64,000 nt of DNA, from positions 124,001-188,000 of the forward strand of contig CANTFL010000016.1 in the NCBI GenBank assembly GCA_947650285.1, given 5' to 3'. A program made the position numbers and the translations under genes. The notes beneath the pieces are model-generated. The model was not told the origin of the DNA and made no database searches. It saw only the letters and a list, made by a program, of their open reading frames with translations. This DNA comes from Hyaloperonospora brassicae (taxonomy: Eukaryota > Oomycota > Peronosporomycetes > Peronosporales > Peronosporaceae). Below are positions 24,249 through 34,606 of the stretch, in pieces. Each line of letters opens with the position of its first letter. Positions within the stretch are counted from its first letter, which is position 1.

Positions 24249-24270
24249 CATAAAAAGTCGACTTTTTATG
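24249..24270. repeat. Perfect 22-bp palindrome
   Basis: The 22 bases (CATAAAAAGTC followed by GACTTTTTATG) are identical to their own reverse complement, with no loop. It lies alone in AT-rich DNA, near TATATACATATATA at about 24293. It could be chance, a cruciform, or the fused ends of a small inverted-repeat element. Confidence 0.9.
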
Positions 24271-27200
24271 CGATGAGCTTGAGTAAATTTGATATATACA
24301 TATATAAACCTCAATCATAAGCCAAAGTAAGTCGATTCGAAGCTACGGATCGACTTAAAAAGATTTAAGGAAGGTTTTAGCACTGTTGCGTATTCCAGTT
24401 TCTTATTAGCCCTGATTATATACAATTTTAGTGGCGGGTCAAGGATGCATCCTTTGTCTACGTCAAGTCTATGCTTTATGTACGTATAGATCGTGGTAGC
24501 TTGTCAGACCTTCTCTAGGTCGTGCAGCAGGGCACTAAGTGGTGAGAAAATTTGCTATCGACATTCACATTTAACGCCTTTCGTTACAGGGTGATGGAGT
24601 ATCAGAATAATTCTATAAAATGACCCCACCGATTACACAATATTTTACGAGCTTTACGAGCGCCTCATACTTATACCGATGACAGAACAATACATGTATA
24701 CAGATGTAGAACGTACAGGTACTCTATCGTATTGCGTACATTGTATGTTGTTGAAAATGCGCAATCTACGTACGATTAATATTTAAGCCTGAAATACTGA
24801 TATATTTGAGTTTAAAATTTGCAAACGTTGATCTGCATTATGGTGCAAAACATAGCAGGGTCAAATTTAGCTTTTACAGAGTGTTACTGATAAGATATGA
24901 TCCAAGCCGTAACAAGAGATCAAACTTTGTCAATGTTAAACATACTATATATATGTGAATAAACTAGTCTGTAAGTACTTGTATACCGACAGGAGGGGTC
25001 AAAAATTTACTTAGTAGTCAATGAGTAGGTGCCATGTCTACAAATAGTGTAGAGCCTTATTATTGCAGCAGCATTGATTGATCTCAAATCGTTCAAAAAC
25101 TGCTCACAATGGTAATTACCCCTTTGAGAGCGCATTTTTGCATTTTTGCGCGAAACAAAAAATGCTCGTTTTCGCTGTTATGACCCCAATATGTTGTTTG
25201 TATGGTGCAACATCAATTTAAGTTTCGAATTTGCAAGTATGCAACAATTAAAGCTTCGGCATTAGTGCAGAGAAAGTCAAGCTTTAACGATACATGTTCG
25301 GTTATTATTCGAGCACTTAAGGCTTCTCACAGCGGATTCTTTACTTTTTAGGTACCACGAACCAAGTGATTGAGCCAGAAGTTAGCCCTTACGCGATACC
25401 ATAGGCGCTGACGGGTTTCAGTGCTTCGAAGTGATTCATGGCTGCTAGTGCACATGTACATCTCGTTCTGTATGTGATATCTTGTTTTAAAGTAAAGTGT
25501 GATTCATGTAGCTTATATGTTATGTAAACCATATCAGGTGTGATTCTGGTTCACGAAGGCCTATTTTAGTCCTATTTATCAGAGGTGTAGCCAATAATTG
25601 TATTGTTAAAATTTATTCTGGTGCTCTATATGTATATTCGAAAATATCATCAACAAGAGAGTTTCTGCAATTGACGAGTAAATGAGATAAGCACATTGCC
25701 AAGGGAGGGATGTGTCGTCGTATTTGTACCGTTTTTGCAGTAGCAGAGCGTATTTGGCTCTTAGCGCGATCGAGTTACATAATCAATTGGCACCGCCGCA
25801 CAACATGACGCGCAAATGGTGAAGAAGTGAGGATTGTAGACAAAGAGCACAATAACTTTATGACACCAAAGACGCGGTGCGCCAAATGCTGCTGTTTGCT
25901 AACAGGAAATCAGGCTGCAAATGCGTATGGAGTGATTGCGTTATTGCTGACGTCGCACCTAGTTTGGAGCACGTGGTGCTGATAGTAACGGTATCATCCG
26001 CTTTTATTAAATTATTTGTCAGCAGAGAAGTCTACCATTTCACAGGCAAGCCTCCCGACAAAAATGGAGATTGTTAAAATTGCCGCCATCATTAGTGAAG
26101 TTGATTATGCATTCGAGGTTAAAGTGTACATTAATGAACAATTGCCACTACTTTGATGCGACTAGATCTACTGTAAATCTTGTGGGCCGATTGACGCCGA
26201 TCATAAACTTCACTTGTTTAGTTGGATCGTCTATCTTTTCTTTTGCTATCGATCGGACCGCCCGCGCGGCAATAATAAACGAAGCGGCAAGAGTGTATTG
26301 ACAAATGAGCCAATAATTATAGAGAGCGAAAGAGCAAGTGAAGGTCACCATGTACCATATAGACGTCATATGTCCAGCTTATACAGACACTACTTTCACA
26401 ATTCACGCCAATCGGACAAATTGGCGAAGGCCATGCGTTTAGGCGTAGCGATTTAGTTTTGTATTGTGGTGGTAACACGTTTACAGTGGGGTGTTAATGA
26501 TTTGTCAGCCGTTTGCGACTGAACGACGACTTTGATGTCCGCCAAAAAATTGCTGAAAAAATAAGGCCATTCGTGTCATCGGGGGTTCAAGCGTTGATCT
26601 ATGCGCTATGCTCAGGCTTATAATTAACTCGCCATAGGCGTCGGAAAAAGGGAAGGAGTCCTGCTTGCTGCTTCCATCTTCCACACAGATAACTAAACAT
26701 TTGATGCCTGAGATACTGATAAGTAACACTAAAAAAGGCAGCTTACGGAGCTTGCGAAGAATTTGAGATCGCACTTCACGCTCGGTCGGAAAAGTAGTAG
26801 CGAAAGCGTCAAGCTTGCATGGCGTAGGCGGCGTTGTGGTCATGACAGGTGTCAAGGCTGTCATTTGCAGCTTGGCTGCATGCCTTGGATGTCAGGTGAT
26901 GTGTACACCGAGCGCCGATTTTGCGTCTGCATAAGCATGCTGCTTCAATGTATCGTTGCGAAAGCAAAGTCGCATGACGGTGGATTTTTTGCTAAAATAA
27001 AGCATCTTAGCATGCCCACGAGGATTTGATCTTCCCAAGTCGATACAAACCGGTACATCAGAGCGACCAGCCAGTACAAAGGTCTATAAAAGCGTTTGGG
27101 TGTTTTTTAGGAGTCGCTGGCTAGGTAATTACTACGCATTCATTCAAACCGATCCCACAATGAGCTAGATTGAGTAAGGGCATACGATTTTCTCAATTTT

Positions 27201-27560
27201 TATACCCGATCGGCGTCCTTGTATCGTGGCGCCTCCCACTGATACTGAAATTAGTATAAGCTACATACGCAGCAACCTTACGCACATCGGCGCTAATGAA
27301 GCAAAAATAATTGATGGGGACGGTTGCAACACGTCGAGCTGTACCCTTCTTTTGTTTTGGTAGGAAGTAGGATTACACACTGTCTTTTTGCTGACCATAT
27401 TGGATAATGACTTTGTTGACTGATGAAATGGCCTATGTCAGCGTGTTGTCCACCTCGCGGCTGAACATCACCTCTGGGGCTAGAATGAGAATCCTAGCTC
27501 GTCGAAAACAATATACACATCGACATTTACTTAGAATTCAGCGTCGCGCAAGAGGCTCAC
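24271..27560. other. AT-rich stretch, no supported gene
   Basis: The most gene-like frame starts with an ATG at 26861 on the minus strand and runs 119 codons to 26505 (begins MTALTPVMTTTPPTPCKLD, with a hydrophobic stretch FLVLLISISGIKCLVICV). It may be a gene fragment, but no family was recognised. The rest holds only short frames. Confidence 0.4.
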
Positions 27561-28940
27561 CCCGTTTCATCGGCTGATCGTGGCCCGTTTATTCTTGCGA
27601 AGGAAGCTGAACTACGATATGCGCAGAAGTCAGGTCATCATGGCGAATTGTGATGGAGCACTGTCATCGAAAAAGGAGACACTGATCATTGTCTGCGTCG
27701 GTGCAGTTCCAACAGCACTCCAAACCATACGGATCCGGGTAAAGCGACGTGTCTCACTCCAACCACACGGAATTGGGTCAAGGGAACGTGTCTCACGCCA
27801 AAGGACGCGTAGCAGAATCATGCAACTCTACCTTAGAGGTAGAGTGCCTGTACAAGATGTCCAACGGTCAGTAATGTGCGAGGTGAAGTGTTCTGTCTTG
27901 GTGTCAGGAGATTCAGCTCGTTCGAGCCATGATGCTTCTTTGGATTGCTTCGTCCTGCGTTTTGTTCATGGCATTATTTATTGCATGCACGCTACAACAC
28001 AACACTCCAACAAGTTGTCGCGGTCGCTATGGCATTGATCCTCTCCGTCCACCGAACGCAAAGTTTATCGGAGGGAGTACTGTGCGTGATTGAGCACATG
28101 TACGGTGCATACCTTACCCTCGAAATTCGGAACGAGCAAAGCTTTCTTGCACTCTCGCTGAATACGGAGAGTGTGACTAGAGAGAGCTGTGTGTTTCAAG
28201 CTTTGAAGTCAGCACGCCTCATGTCTATGCCGGCGCACGTTGTTGGGATCGGCGTAGATTGTCAAGGGTGCGCCCACTTCTGCTCACGAAAGCTGAAGCC
28301 TGCATGTTGCACACCTTGCATGAATCCGTCCAGTACAGGTACGACGAGGGGCTTCTCGTTTCGGTATGGGCTAAAAACCACACTCGTTCCAGCGCCTTCG
28401 TTCTGTCGTTAGGTAAAGTGCTGATGCACTCGAAACGCGACGGTTTTCGCTCGGCCGCATCGGGCCAATTGTCGCCAGAGCGCGATCAGATTCCTTGTCA
28501 GCATAGCGTTTCGTTCCGTCACTGTCGTGATTAGCAGAGCCCATGCAACGTGGCACTGGAATAGCACATGTACGTAAAACGCAGAACAGCCGGCAACGAA
28601 GCGCGCACGTGACATCATGCGGTCTACTCTCAAGCACCATAGGGTTCTCTGACAGCTTGTCAATACAGCAAACGTCGCAGCGGCGCGGAAGGCGCACGAA
28701 TCCATATGTAGACATGGAGGGGTGCGGTTTGTGACTTAGGCGGTGCCATGACCGTTTCAAGCGTTAGTGTCGGCACTGTCGTGCGTCGCGTCCAGCGTGG
28801 CGACGGGTCAACGACGCACGATGGACCGGACCTCGTGCGTTCGTCTCCAATCGAGAAGAACTCGCCATCCTTGTCGCGTAGCCGAGCACTGGTGCGCACA
28901 GTTAAGCACCCAGACGACGACCATTCGATGTTGCTATCGC
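27561..28940. other. Start of the GC-rich island, gene structure unresolved
   Basis: Overlapping frames are open on both strands (plus 27580-28038 and 27945-28412; minus 28371-28760). A minus-strand ATG at 28950 opens a frame (MAGSDSNIEWSSSGCLTV) running to 28660 that would diverge from the PX gene with 54 bp between start codons. Base composition suggests coding DNA, but no domain or consistent splice pattern was found. Confidence 0.35.
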
Positions 28941-28945
28941 TTCCT

Positions 28946-28960
28946 GCCATTTTCAAACTT
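28946..28960 (+). promoter_or_regulatory. Initiator-like core promoter of the PX gene
   Basis: GCCATTTTCAAACTT contains CCATTTT, fitting the oomycete initiator YCAYTYY, followed by a CAAA stretch like the adjoining flanking promoter element. It lies about 50 bp upstream of the PX start codon. A second match, CCATTGC, lies near 28966. The assignment rests on the known oomycete 16-nt promoter consensus. Confidence 0.45.
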
Positions 28961-29004
28961 GCAGTCCATTGCACATTGCACCCGACCACCTCTCGATCAA
29001 CAAC

Positions 29005-29502
29005 ATGCTACCGTCTCACGCCCCTACCGACTCCGTCATCGCTCTGGAAAACGTGCGCGGCACTGTTGTGGCCACTCGGAAGATCGCGGGACACACCGAC
29101 TATGCCATCCGCGTACAGACCGACCGATACGGCGGCGAAGACCTCGTCTACCGCCGCTTCTCGTCCTTCCTGCAGCTGCAGCAGCTCGTGCGCCGCTACT
29201 TCCAAGAGCACGCCGCGTGCTGTGGCGGCGACAAGAGCTGCTTGCTCGCGTCTTGCCTCGAACGCGTGTTCGCAGACACTGAGTTCCCCGTGATGCAGGG
29301 CCGCCTACTCGGCAAGAACTCGAAGAGCGTTGTGCGCGAGCGCGTGCTGTTCCTCAATGCTTTCTTGCTCGAGCTCGAAGAGGCGCTCTGCAAGTGCCCG
29401 CCTTTGGTCATGGCTCGTTGTGAGACGCAGGGCTGCAAGGTCACCACGTTACTAAAGAGCTTCTACGGCTGCCTCGGCGTGCCGGGTGACGACTCCATCT
29501 AA
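29005..29502 (+). CDS. PX (phox homology) domain protein
   Basis: A single-exon gene of 165 residues. Residues 12-130 form a PX domain, which binds phosphoinositides (usually PI3P) on endosomal membranes. Visible hallmarks are a first beta segment (VIALENVRGTVVATRKI), the motif YRRFSSFLQLQQLV at residues 49-62 with the lipid-contacting Arg at 50-51, and the later LLGKNSKSVVRERVLFLNAFL helix containing the R-x-R pair at 111-113. There is no second domain, so the protein is almost a bare PX module with a Cys-rich tail (residues 129-157). The open frame continues upstream without an ATG, so the first ATG at 29005 is chosen; an initiator-like motif lies about 50 bp before it. A sorting or trafficking role is inferred from the domain only. 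Confidence 0.85.
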   Translation: MLPSHAPTDSVIALENVRGTVVATRKIAGHTDYAIRVQTDRYGGEDLVYRRFSSFLQLQQLVRRYFQEHAACCGGDKSCLLASCLERVFADTEFPVMQGRLLGKNSKSVVRERVLFLNAFLLELEEALCKCPPLVMARCETQGCKVTTLLKSFYGCLGVPGDDSI

Positions 29503-31037
29503 GCGGGCGCTCACCTATCCGAATGATTCGACTGCAGACGAGTTCGCTCGTGCGCCTGCGACGTCCCGACAGGAGCGCTCGACTTTTTACGCATCACAAT
29601 CGGTGCGCGTTTTCATATAGAGGTCAGTTAGCTACGCAGCGGCACGTCCGATCGAAGGAAGTGCCACACTAGAGCTGCGTAGCTTCACCATATTTACAAC
29701 TTGTGCGGTCGGCCGAGAAGCGAGTTCAGCTTCAACTACGTCAACGACTATTTTTCACGCAGCAAGAATGTCAGCAGCTATATAAGACGACCCACTCAAC
29801 ACGATCGAAGCAATTAATCTGACCATCTTGATGGGCACTCTATGTCACAGCTTGCACCTTGGGATCGTCGTCACTGCAGAAGACAACAACAATCACCGCG
29901 ATGACAGCCACGGGAAAAAGTAGTTGGCCCAATGTCAGCAGTAAGAAGTAGAAGAAGAGAAGAAGAGAAGAAGGGAGAAGAAAAAAGCAGCAGTAGCAGC
30001 CAAAACTTACTGCGGCTGCTGTCGATCCACGAAAGGCCGTAAAGTCGGCTGTCGAGTCCTCGTCCTCGACCGCTGCAGTGTCGAGTCATGTTTGCGACAG
30101 CGCATGATCGGTGTGGCCATTGGTAGAGCTATACAGCTGACTGTTGCCCCTTGCACGGCCACGTCGACGGTGTTCTTCCAGCCCGCGACAGTTGCAAACG
30201 CCTGGTTTATGCATGTTTCCAGGTGTGAAACAGACACGTGGACGCAATTGCATGCCACTTCTAGCAACGCTTGGAAGTTGCAGTACCGCGAACAGGTTGT
30301 AGCTGTAGATGGCGCGGCAGACGCTCTGCGACTCGCACGCGTGTCAAGCGACAGCGCCCATTCGTTAGACAGGACAAGGTGGGCACTTGTCGTGCCACGG
30401 ATGCTGACGCAGGCTTGTGAACAAACAAAAGGTGCAAAGTGTGACCGACCAAACGGCAAAAAGCAAAGCATGTATGGACTCATTAGGTTTGTGGCGCCTT
30501 CGCCGTTCACAATTCTTCATGGCCTGTGCTGCGACACAATGTGTTCGAACAGTTAGACCAAGAGCGTACACGATCGCGTCTCCATTATGCGGTATACTTG
30601 GCCTTGTCTGCAGGATCAGGTAGAGGGGTCAGCCATGGAAGACGAAAAGACGAATCCGGCGTCATCCAGTCGCCCGACGCGGCAACGCTTGCATGTGTCC
30701 CTGTACGAAAAGTTCTATGTCTCGAGGAAATGGGCAGTCAGCTCATCGTGCATTAGAACAAACAAGGTAACGAAATAGTACGTGGTTGCCTTGGATGGAC
30801 AGACGAGTGGTGAGAACAGATCCTCTAACGGCGACAGACAAAAAGCCACACATACGCACACACAAATGCGACGAACGTACCGCAATTCGTGCACTTCCAG
30901 TCCCCCTGCAGAGTAAAGCTCACATGCTTAAACAGCGTTCTACCAACAGGCGAAACAAACAAGCCACAAACTTCTTTACCGGCCACCAGTCCATGTGCGG
31001 CGCCACCTTTTTCGTAAGCGAAGACTTCAACTAGGAG
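29503..31037. other. Between PX and unknown gene; unresolved frames
   Basis: A plus-strand ATG at 30104 opens about 150 codons to 30556 (begins MIGVAIGRAIQLTVAPC), while the minus strand is open over nearly the same interval (30510-30007). I cannot tell which, if either, is real, and neither has a domain I know. A purine-rich (GAA/GAAGA)n tract lies at 29944-29990. Confidence 0.35.
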
Positions 31038-32159
31038 TCATTCACAAGTACCACGAACGTGAGCCCTCAACTGACGCTCATCACACATCCCAACTTGGGT
31101 TGGTACAGCACTTACCATCTGAATGAGATCGCTCGAGTCTGCGGCTTGTCGTGGATAAAATGTAGGCGTTGTGGCCGAGAGACCAAAGATTTGGCCATAG
31201 TTTAGCGCGTTCTCTGACTTCTTGTCTGCCTCCGTATCATTTCGATGCATGATCGCATTCGCCTTCTCTTCCGCTGCCTCTGCTTTCCTACAATGGCATA
31301 CCACGAGTGTCAACTGACCAAAGCACTGCCGACCGCGCCAGCAACCGAAAATAAAAGAAGAGACATACTGCTCGGACAGCGGACCACGCAGAGGGATGTG
31401 TGGTAGCCCGTAGTACTTCTTCAACGTGCGTGTCGGCCGCTCAACCGCCATCTCCTTCATTCTCTGCACCGCTCGCTGCAACTCGCACTCCTCCGGAGTG
31501 CACTTGCTCGTCAAGGCGTGCGCCCGTCTTTTCGCGAACGTCGCCGACTCTGCTTTCCCGTAACTTTCCGCTGCCAATGCCGTCAGCTCCTCTGGCGTGA
31601 CGCTCCAGATAGAGCGCTCCAGCGCGAGGCAATGCACGCGACAATGGACGTCGGCGCACACAGTGGCGACCAACGTCACTTCCTGCGTCTTCCACGTCCA
31701 AAAGCACAGCTGCGCCTTTCTCTGTCGTGCAATCGGCACGCGTCCCGAGACCTGCCGCTGTTTCCTGCAGTGGCTTCTTGACCGCATCCTCGAGAAGAGG
31801 CAACTGCAGCTGCGAGTGGCTCTACACAGTCACAGCCACAAACACAGTGAGCAGTCGCAGAGAGTGTCGTTGTCCGTCGTATGGAAGCACAAAAATAGAC
31901 ACTCGACGACGACGACGTCGAGCGAGTTGGCGGCTGTCACCTGAGTCCCTGTCGCGCGCGTCTCAGTGTGTGGCCGTATCGGCAGCTGCATGACCGCGTT
32001 CTTCGTCTTCTTTGTCTCGGATGGCCCTCGCAGAGACGGACTGCTCGCGCCCCTCGGAGGCACTGGAGGCAGCGGAGGAAACACAGGCAGAGCAGAAGAC
32101 CCGACGGCCGAGTCGGACGGGACAGAACTGCGCGCGGTCGTCTGCATGGGAGGGCGCAA
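31038..32159 (-). CDS. Unknown conserved-looking protein, probably spliced
   Basis: An ATG at 32159 opens a Pro-rich N-terminus (PVFPPLPPVPPRGASSP) and a hydrophobic strand (VVVVECLFLCFHTTDNDTL). A TGA follows at about 31830, but the same frame reopens and runs from 31787 to 31038, so an intron between about 31750 and 31850 is likely; its ends could not be fixed. The downstream part is helical and charged (VTPEELTALAAESYGKAES, CTPEECELQRAVQRMKEM, RTLKKYYGLPHIPLRGP). A second intron at 31288-31368 (81 bp, GTATGT to TAG) is probable because it interrupts charged sequence with an uncharged stretch, although its length keeps the frame. The start faces that of the PPR-like gene 80 bp away. I do not recognise the family. 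Confidence 0.5.
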
Positions 32160-32174
32160 GTTGAAGTGAGACCA

Positions 32175-32181
32175 TCACTCT
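32175..32181 (+). promoter_or_regulatory. Initiator-like motif in an 80-bp divergent promoter
   Basis: TCACTCT matches the oomycete YCAYTYY initiator and lies 65 bp before the ATG at 32240. The whole spacer to the minus-strand ATG at 32159 is only 80 bp, so both genes would share one promoter region. Confidence 0.35.
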
Positions 32182-32239
32182 GTCATGCGTTCGTGGGGCT
32201 GGGGCCTCGGTGGCGGTACACTGTACCACTTGCCTCCCA

Positions 32240-34468
32240 ATGTCGCTGCTGTGGCGAGCGAGCGCGCGCGTGCGGCCCCGTCCTCGGGCGCTCCGCCGCC
32301 TCGTTGCGTGCCCGTTCTGGACCCCACACGCGATGCCTGTACCGCCGAAGACCACGTGTCGAGGGTCTGTGCGTGTCGTGCACATAGATCGAGCCAAAGG
32401 GGAGACGGTAGAGCCTGTGCTTGACGGTGCAGCAGCTCGAGAGACGTCGAAAAAGAGCGTTGCAACACGTGAAGCTGCAACGGAGCGGACAAGTGACCTG
32501 CTGCATCGTGTTGTGGACACTAAGACAACGTACCAAGTGGCCCTGAGGGCGTTCAATACGCTGCGCTCGCGCGGGTTGAAGCTGGAAGAGAGTCTGTACC
32601 TGTCGCTGCTGTACAAAGCGCTGCGCGAGGGCCGCTTCGAGCGAGTGTGGGATGGCTACAGTGAGTTCCTGGACGACGAGAGGAAGAGACAAGTGCAGGA
32701 AAAGCCGAGGGCGCCTACCACGTGGCCTAGCGTCACGAGCAGGAGGATGCAGATGCACCGGTTCGTGCTCTGGGCAATGCTCGACGCAAACCGCCAGCAA
32801 GAGATGGCACCGTTCTACCGGAGCGAAGTTGTCGGCAAATGCAACATGGCCGGCATCCACGAGGCGGACTCGTTCAACTTTTTGCTACGGTTGGAGTGCA
32901 CGACGAGAGTCATGGACGAAACGGATGACGGACTGCGACGACGAGTGGACTCGCTGCTTCATGCGATGGAGCGCCTGGCCCTGCGCACAAGTTACTCGTC
33001 TACTCATTCTCTTGTGAGGCTTATTTTGCATCGTCCGGAAATATTCTTTGCTGCGCCAACGGATCGCCAGCAGGGCGAAAGCGACGAGGAAGCTGCTCCA
33101 GATACGGGCTACACGGCCAAAGCAATGGGAGACCTTATACTCGAGTACATGGATCGATTCCCACGTGCGCTTTCGTTGGATCCGAAACGGCTTTCGATTG
33201 CAGTGAGTGCTGCCGCTGCAGCAGGTCGACATGATGCTGCTAAGATGCTTCTCCAGCACGGAGTGAGACACCACGTTCCAATCGATGCAGGGTCGTTTGC
33301 CCATGCGGTAGAGAGTGCGCCTGATGATGCTGGTCGCATGGAGATCGCAGATCTGTACGTACACGCCAAGGAGCAAGAGTGCATTTACACAGCTCAGGAC
33401 ACGGACGGTAGTATCGTCAACTACCTGTTGCTCTACGCCATCCTCGATGGCAACTTCAAGCACATGATGGAACTTTTGCACGAGATGCAGCTGTGTAACA
33501 ACCGAAGTAGCAACCGCACGATTGGTGAGCTTTTCAAAAGTATCGCACAATACCGGGCGGAGATTCAGCGAGGGAAGTCAAAAGCCGGTACCGACAAGAA
33601 ACTAGGCAAGTGTCCAACAATCATGGAGCTATTCCAGAAGTTCCCGAACGTCATCCCGTACACCACGTACTCACTTTCCCAAGGTATCCTGCAAAGTTTG
33701 CACGCTGGAGATCTGGCCATAGCCCTTGAACTTATGCATGCAGCTGTCAGGCGTAAGGGTGTCAAGCTGCGTCCTGAGATCTACTCTCAGCTCCTGTACC
33801 CTTTGCTTGCATCCAGACAGCGAGAGGGGGACGAAGCTAGCGACGTCAGTATTTTTGACCGTCTAGAAGTCGAGCGGTGTTTCGATGAGCAGTACCCGAA
33901 TCAGCGTGTGCACCTGAACTCGCTGATAGTGAATATTTGCGAGTCGAATGAGGACATCTCTACGATGCTGGTGTGTCTGGACCGCTGGCAGGAACAGGGA
34001 CACGCACCGATGAGTCGACGAGTGACAAATCGCGTATTTGACGTGATCTCGAAGCAGGTCCAGCAGTTTCGGAAACAACATCATGCAGCTACGCCTCGCA
34101 CTGCGTTCGTTCTCGACGGGTTGCAGCTGTCGCACGAGGCTTTTCTCGTGCGATATCGCTCGATCATCACTTGGGATGCCTGGACATTCGGGCGTGCAAT
34201 CGTTCGCGCTCGTACTTGCGGCTTGCACGCCGACGTGATCGCACTGCTGGCGCAGGCGACCTCGCAAGGTCTAGTGCTAAACGCTGTTGCCTACGTCGTA
34301 TCGCTCTGCGTTCTGGAAGAGGTCGGCGATAAGTGTGCAATCTTGGCATGCGTGGAGACGATGAAGGTGAACAATGTGTGGACAAAAGCTGTCGAGAAGT
34401 ACCCGAGCGCGCAGAAGGTCTTGGACCGAGCCATAGGTGCAGGACAGCTAGACGAGTCGACCGACTAG
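32240..34468 (+). CDS. PPR-like helical-repeat protein, probably mitochondrial
   Basis: A single exon of 742 residues. The first 25 residues (MSLLWRASARVRPRPRALRR) are rich in Arg and lack acidic residues, as in a mitochondrial targeting peptide. The body is made of helix pairs resembling pentatricopeptide repeats, for example SFNFLLRLECTTRV, IVNYLLLYAILDGNFKHMM with LLHEMQLCNNRS, and YSLSQGILQSLHAGDLAIAL followed by KGVKLRPEIYSQLLYPLLA. PPR proteins bind organelle RNA for processing, stability or translation, so a role in mitochondrial RNA metabolism is inferred. Translation could be read upstream, but the first ATG in frame is 32240 and it gives the targeting peptide. It diverges from the unknown gene on the left, and the coiled-coil/START gene begins about 140 bp after its stop. 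Confidence 0.8.
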   Translation: MSLLWRASARVRPRPRALRRLVACPFWTPHAMPVPPKTTCRGSVRVVHIDRAKGETVEPVLDGAAARETSKKSVATREAATERTSDLLHRVVDTKTTYQVALRAFNTLRSRGLKLEESLYLSLLYKALREGRFERVWDGYSEFLDDERKRQVQEKPRAPTTWPSVTSRRMQMHRFVLWAMLDANRQQEMAPFYRSEVVGKCNMAGIHEADSFNFLLRLECTTRVMDETDDGLRRRVDSLLHAMERLALRTSYSSTHSLVRLILHRPEIFFAAPTDRQQGESDEEAAPDTGYTAKAMGDLILEYMDRFPRALSLDPKRLSIAVSAAAAAGRHDAAKMLLQHGVRHHVPIDAGSFAHAVESAPDDAGRMEIADLYVHAKEQECIYTAQDTDGSIVNYLLLYAILDGNFKHMMELLHEMQLCNNRSSNRTIGELFKSIAQYRAEIQRGKSKAGTDKKLGKCPTIMELFQKFPNVIPYTTYSLSQGILQSLHAGDLAIALELMHAAVRRKGVKLRPEIYSQLLYPLLASRQREGDEASDVSIFDRLEVERCFDEQYPNQRVHLNSLIVNICESNEDISTMLVCLDRWQEQGHAPMSRRVTNRVFDVISKQVQQFRKQHHAATPRTAFVLDGLQLSHEAFLVRYRSIITWDAWTFGRAIVRARTCGLHADVIALLAQATSQGLVLNAVAYVVSLCVLEEVGDKCAILACVETMKVNNVWTKAVEKYPSAQKVLDRAIGAGQLDESTD

Positions 34469-34522
34469 GGAAAGTCGACTCGCCCACCATTTTGAATGGA
34501 CAGGACATTATTCGGTTTGATC

Positions 34523-34530
34523 CCACTTCA
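34523..34530 (+). promoter_or_regulatory. Initiator-like motif before the START-like gene
   Basis: CCACTTCA fits YCAYTYY and lies about 80 bp before the preferred ATG at 34607. Another match, CCATTTT, lies at 34487 and would suit the alternative ATG at 34496. The short spacing from the PPR-like stop (34468) leaves no other room for a promoter. Confidence 0.35.
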
Positions 34531-34606
34531 AGTTGCGCAGCTCCTTCGAGTGTCTCCGCTATCTGAGCTGTATCCAAATCTCCCGAGTCAGCGCGTGTTT
34601 GGCTCA

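Noticed and set aside
26505..26861. ATG-initiated 119-codon minus frame
   Set aside because: No family, splice sites or promoter could be recognised; mentioned in the interval note only.
30007..30556. Overlapping frames on both strands of 150-167 codons
   Set aside because: Neither has a domain or clear gene signals, and I could not decide between strands, so it is described only as unresolved.
31071..31115. Possible 45-bp GTAAGT...CAG intron near the end of the unknown minus-strand gene
   Set aside because: It is far shorter than the other introns here (71-83 bp), keeps the frame and contains no stop, so splicing is not needed.
31963..32616. Minus-strand frame of 217 codons
   Set aside because: It has no ATG at its open end and lies opposite the start of the PPR-like gene and of the unknown gene's first exon; composition is that of a shadow frame.
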